From an uncultured Clostridia bacterium (lineage in GTDB: Bacteria > Bacillota_A > Clostridia > TANB77 > CAG-508), in assembly GCA_947369305.1 (NCBI GenBank), contig CANBLA010000057.1:1-6513 (forward strand): DNA of 6,513 nt. Reading direction: 5' to 3'. Under the pieces are notes generated by a model. It worked only from the letters and a program-made list of their open reading frames with translations. It searched no databases and was not told where the DNA came from. Both the position numbers and the translations under genes were made by a program. Positions 4,935 through 6,513 of this stretch are shown in pieces (within the stretch, counting starts at the first letter, position 1; each line of letters opens with the position of its first letter).

Positions 4935-6473
4935 ATGAAAGAAAAAGAGACGAAAAAACTGGAATTGAATACGAAAATACTAGAAAATTTCGAAAAAATC
5001 ATGGCAACAAAATTAGATGAAGTGGAAGAATTGAAAGTAACAGAGTTGGATAAAGGTTCAAAATTAGTTAACATTATCAGCTTGTGTGCGAATGTGAGAA
5101 CACTTATTTTAGAAGGAGATCAAAGGTTAAATTGTGATAAAATATTAACCAATATTTTTAAGCCAGAGAAATTAGAAAATCTAGTTTTAAACAATATAAA
5201 ATTGCCAACAGCAGAAGTGCTAAAAAGATTTACAAACTTAAGAAAGATTTCTTTAAGCCAAATTCGTTTTTGTTCTGTACAAGATTTTTTCAATGGAGTG
5301 GTTAATCCTAAAAAAATAGAAAGTATCCATATTATAGATGTCGATATGACCAATCTTTCAATTCAAATATTGAAAAAATTTAGCAATTTAAGAGAGTTAA
5401 ATTTAAATCATGTTAAGAATTTGAGATTGGATGATTTGACCTTTTTGCAAAAAAATCAAAAAATATTGAAAATGAGCATTGTAAACAATCAAATTCCCAT
5501 TACGCAAATCAATATTTTATTGAAAATTCCATGTTTAAAGCATATTACTCTAGATATTATTAACGAAAAAGGAAACATAATCGAAAATGGAAAAATTCAA
5601 ATACAAGACGAAAATAAAGTAATCATAAATATACCTGGCAAGCATTTAGAACTTTTTACAAAAAGAGTACAATGGCAAGATATGGATGTTATTAATCTGA
5701 TATTTTGTCAAGTAATGAAAGATGGATATTCATGCTGTGTGAAATTATTAAAGAACTTTAAAAAGGAATGTAACATAATTGTAAAAGATTTTGCTTGTTT
5801 AAATCGTGAAAAAGCAAGAGAAATAAAAAATATTTTAAAATTGGAAACGATCGAATTTGAAAATGGAAAAAGGATGGATATTATTGACTTTATAGAAATT
5901 CGAACTGAAATAGAAAGAATTTTGCAAAAAGTGAAAAAAGACCAAACTGAACCCGAAAAATTTCTACAAATTTATAAACTTTTAGGGCAAGAATTTGAAA
6001 TTGTAGAAAAAGGAAATTTAGATATTAAAAATAAAACTTGTACTCCATTACAAATTTGTGAATTTTTGCAAAATTGCTTAAAGTGCATTCAAATTCCATG
6101 CAATCAGATTACAGGTGAAGATTTAGAGGAAGAAAAAAAGCATTTTTGGAACCAAGTCAAAATCGAAGAAAAGTGGTACAATGTAGATTTAAGTTTAGAT
6201 GTAGAAAATATCAAAAAAAATAAAACAGAATATTGTTTACTTGGAGATCAAACTTTTTTTGAAACGCACAGACCAAAATCTGGAAAAAATCATTACTGCG
6301 AGGAAAATTTTAATCCCAAGTTAGTAAGTGTCTTTTTTAAAACAGGTTTATTTAAGGAAAGTTTAGTTGCCTCTTATCTAGAAATGATTGCTGAAAAAAT
6401 TAAAAAGTTATTTGTTTTTAATCAAAAACAAGATTTTCTAGCATTACCAGAAGCTAGAAAAGACAGAAATTAG
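4935..6473 (+). CDS. Leucine-rich-repeat protein with a C-terminal transglutaminase-like domain
   Basis: This is a 512-residue protein of unknown function. No signal peptide or membrane segment is seen, so it is probably cytoplasmic. Residues about 30-210 form irregular leucine-rich repeats with recurring L-x-x-L-x-L cores such as VRTLILEG (54-61), LENLVLNNIKL (80-90), NLRKISLSQI (101-110) and NLRELNLNHV (151-160). Residues about 340-440 resemble the transglutaminase-like fold: C369 (KTCTPLQICEFL), H403 in HFWNQVKIEEKWYNVDLSLD and D418 in the same block form a plausible Cys-His-Asp triad, with the family's H-x-W-N and K-W-Y-x-V-D signatures. The middle section (210-340) is not recognised. The protein has few glycines (14) and no in-frame CGG. 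It may be a peptidase or cross-linking enzyme whose LRR part binds a partner; this is inference. Confidence 0.65.
   Translation: MKEKETKKLELNTKILENFEKIMATKLDEVEELKVTELDKGSKLVNIISLCANVRTLILEGDQRLNCDKILTNIFKPEKLENLVLNNIKLPTAEVLKRFTNLRKISLSQIRFCSVQDFFNGVVNPKKIESIHIIDVDMTNLSIQILKKFSNLRELNLNHVKNLRLDDLTFLQKNQKILKMSIVNNQIPITQINILLKIPCLKHITLDIINEKGNIIENGKIQIQDENKVIINIPGKHLELFTKRVQWQDMDVINLIFCQVMKDGYSCCVKLLKNFKKECNIIVKDFACLNREKAREIKNILKLETIEFENGKRMDIIDFIEIRTEIERILQKVKKDQTEPEKFLQIYKLLGQEFEIVEKGNLDIKNKTCTPLQICEFLQNCLKCIQIPCNQITGEDLEEEKKHFWNQVKIEEKWYNVDLSLDVENIKKNKTEYCLLGDQTFFETHRPKSGKNHYCEENFNPKLVSVFFKTGLFKESLVASYLEMIAEKIKKLFVFNQKQDFLALPEARKDRN
6434..6461. repeat. 9-bp inverted repeat in the 3' end of the LRR gene
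   Basis: TTTTCTAGC (6434-6442) and GCTAGAAAA (6453-6461) are perfect inverted repeats with a 10-base loop, close to the stop codon. No T run follows on the plus strand. On the minus strand the stem is followed by a T-rich stretch, so it could end transcription arriving from the right, or simply be a 3'-end structure. Confidence 0.4.
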
Positions 6474-6483
6474 TTTGCTATAA

Positions 6484-6513
6484 GGAGAGTTGTCTGAGTT
6501 CGGTTTAAGGTAC
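6484..6513 (+). tRNA. tRNA-Ser, 5' part only (cut by the window edge)
   Basis: Starting ten bases after the LRR gene stop, GGAGAGT (acceptor strand), TG (positions 8-9) and a D arm with GAGTTCGGTTTAAGG match the 5' third of class II tRNA-Ser genes, which commonly begin GGAGAGTTGTC-GAG. The D loop contains the invariant A14 and GG pair. The anticodon lies outside the window, so the isoacceptor cannot be named. The D stem pairs imperfectly (U-G and a mismatch), and only 30 bases are visible, which limits the confidence. Confidence 0.6.

Noticed and set aside
1..6513. TGA read as tryptophan
   Set aside because: No TGA occurs inside any gene once the CGG shifts are applied, and tryptophans are encoded by TGG; all seven genes end in TAA or TAG.

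Overview
The window is a low-GC, gene-dense chromosomal segment from a spore-forming Firmicute, probably an uncultured gut-type Clostridia or Bacilli lineage. The grounds are AT-rich codon use (AGA for Arg, many AAA/ATT/TTA), strong AGGAG ribosome binding sites, sigma-A promoters, and two sporulation or germination genes (the gpr 3' end and a short ytxC-like gene). No mobile element, CRISPR array or phage gene is visible.

Layout: 3' end of gpr (spore protease, +); ytxC-like gene (+); TraX-family membrane protein (+); a YgjP/DUF45-type zinc metallopeptidase (-) that converges on traX with a 4-base overlap of stop codons; a 192-bp divergent promoter region; hpt (hypoxanthine phosphoribosyltransferase, +) followed 24 bp later by uvrC (excision endonuclease subunit, +), probably one operon; a leucine-rich-repeat plus transglutaminase-like protein (+); and at the right edge the first 30 bases of what looks like a tRNA-Ser gene.

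The remarkable feature is recoding. Two otherwise well-conserved genes are broken by +1 frameshifts, one in gpr and three in uvrC. All four breaks have the same form: the reading frame reaches an in-frame CGG codon, and the homologous protein continues only if the C is skipped and GGN is read as glycine (C60, C3118, C3473, C4350). These are the only four in-frame CGG codons among about 2,000 codons of the seven genes, while eight other CGG triplets on the sense strands are all out of frame. Skipping the four C's restores a 596-residue UvrC with every expected domain, and the conserved GVPTVV segment of Gpr. The simplest reading is that CGG is not a working arginine codon here and that an in-frame CGG directs an efficient +1 shift onto the overlapping glycine codon. 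This would be a genome-wide translational recoding system, if the bases are real and not a sequencing artefact.
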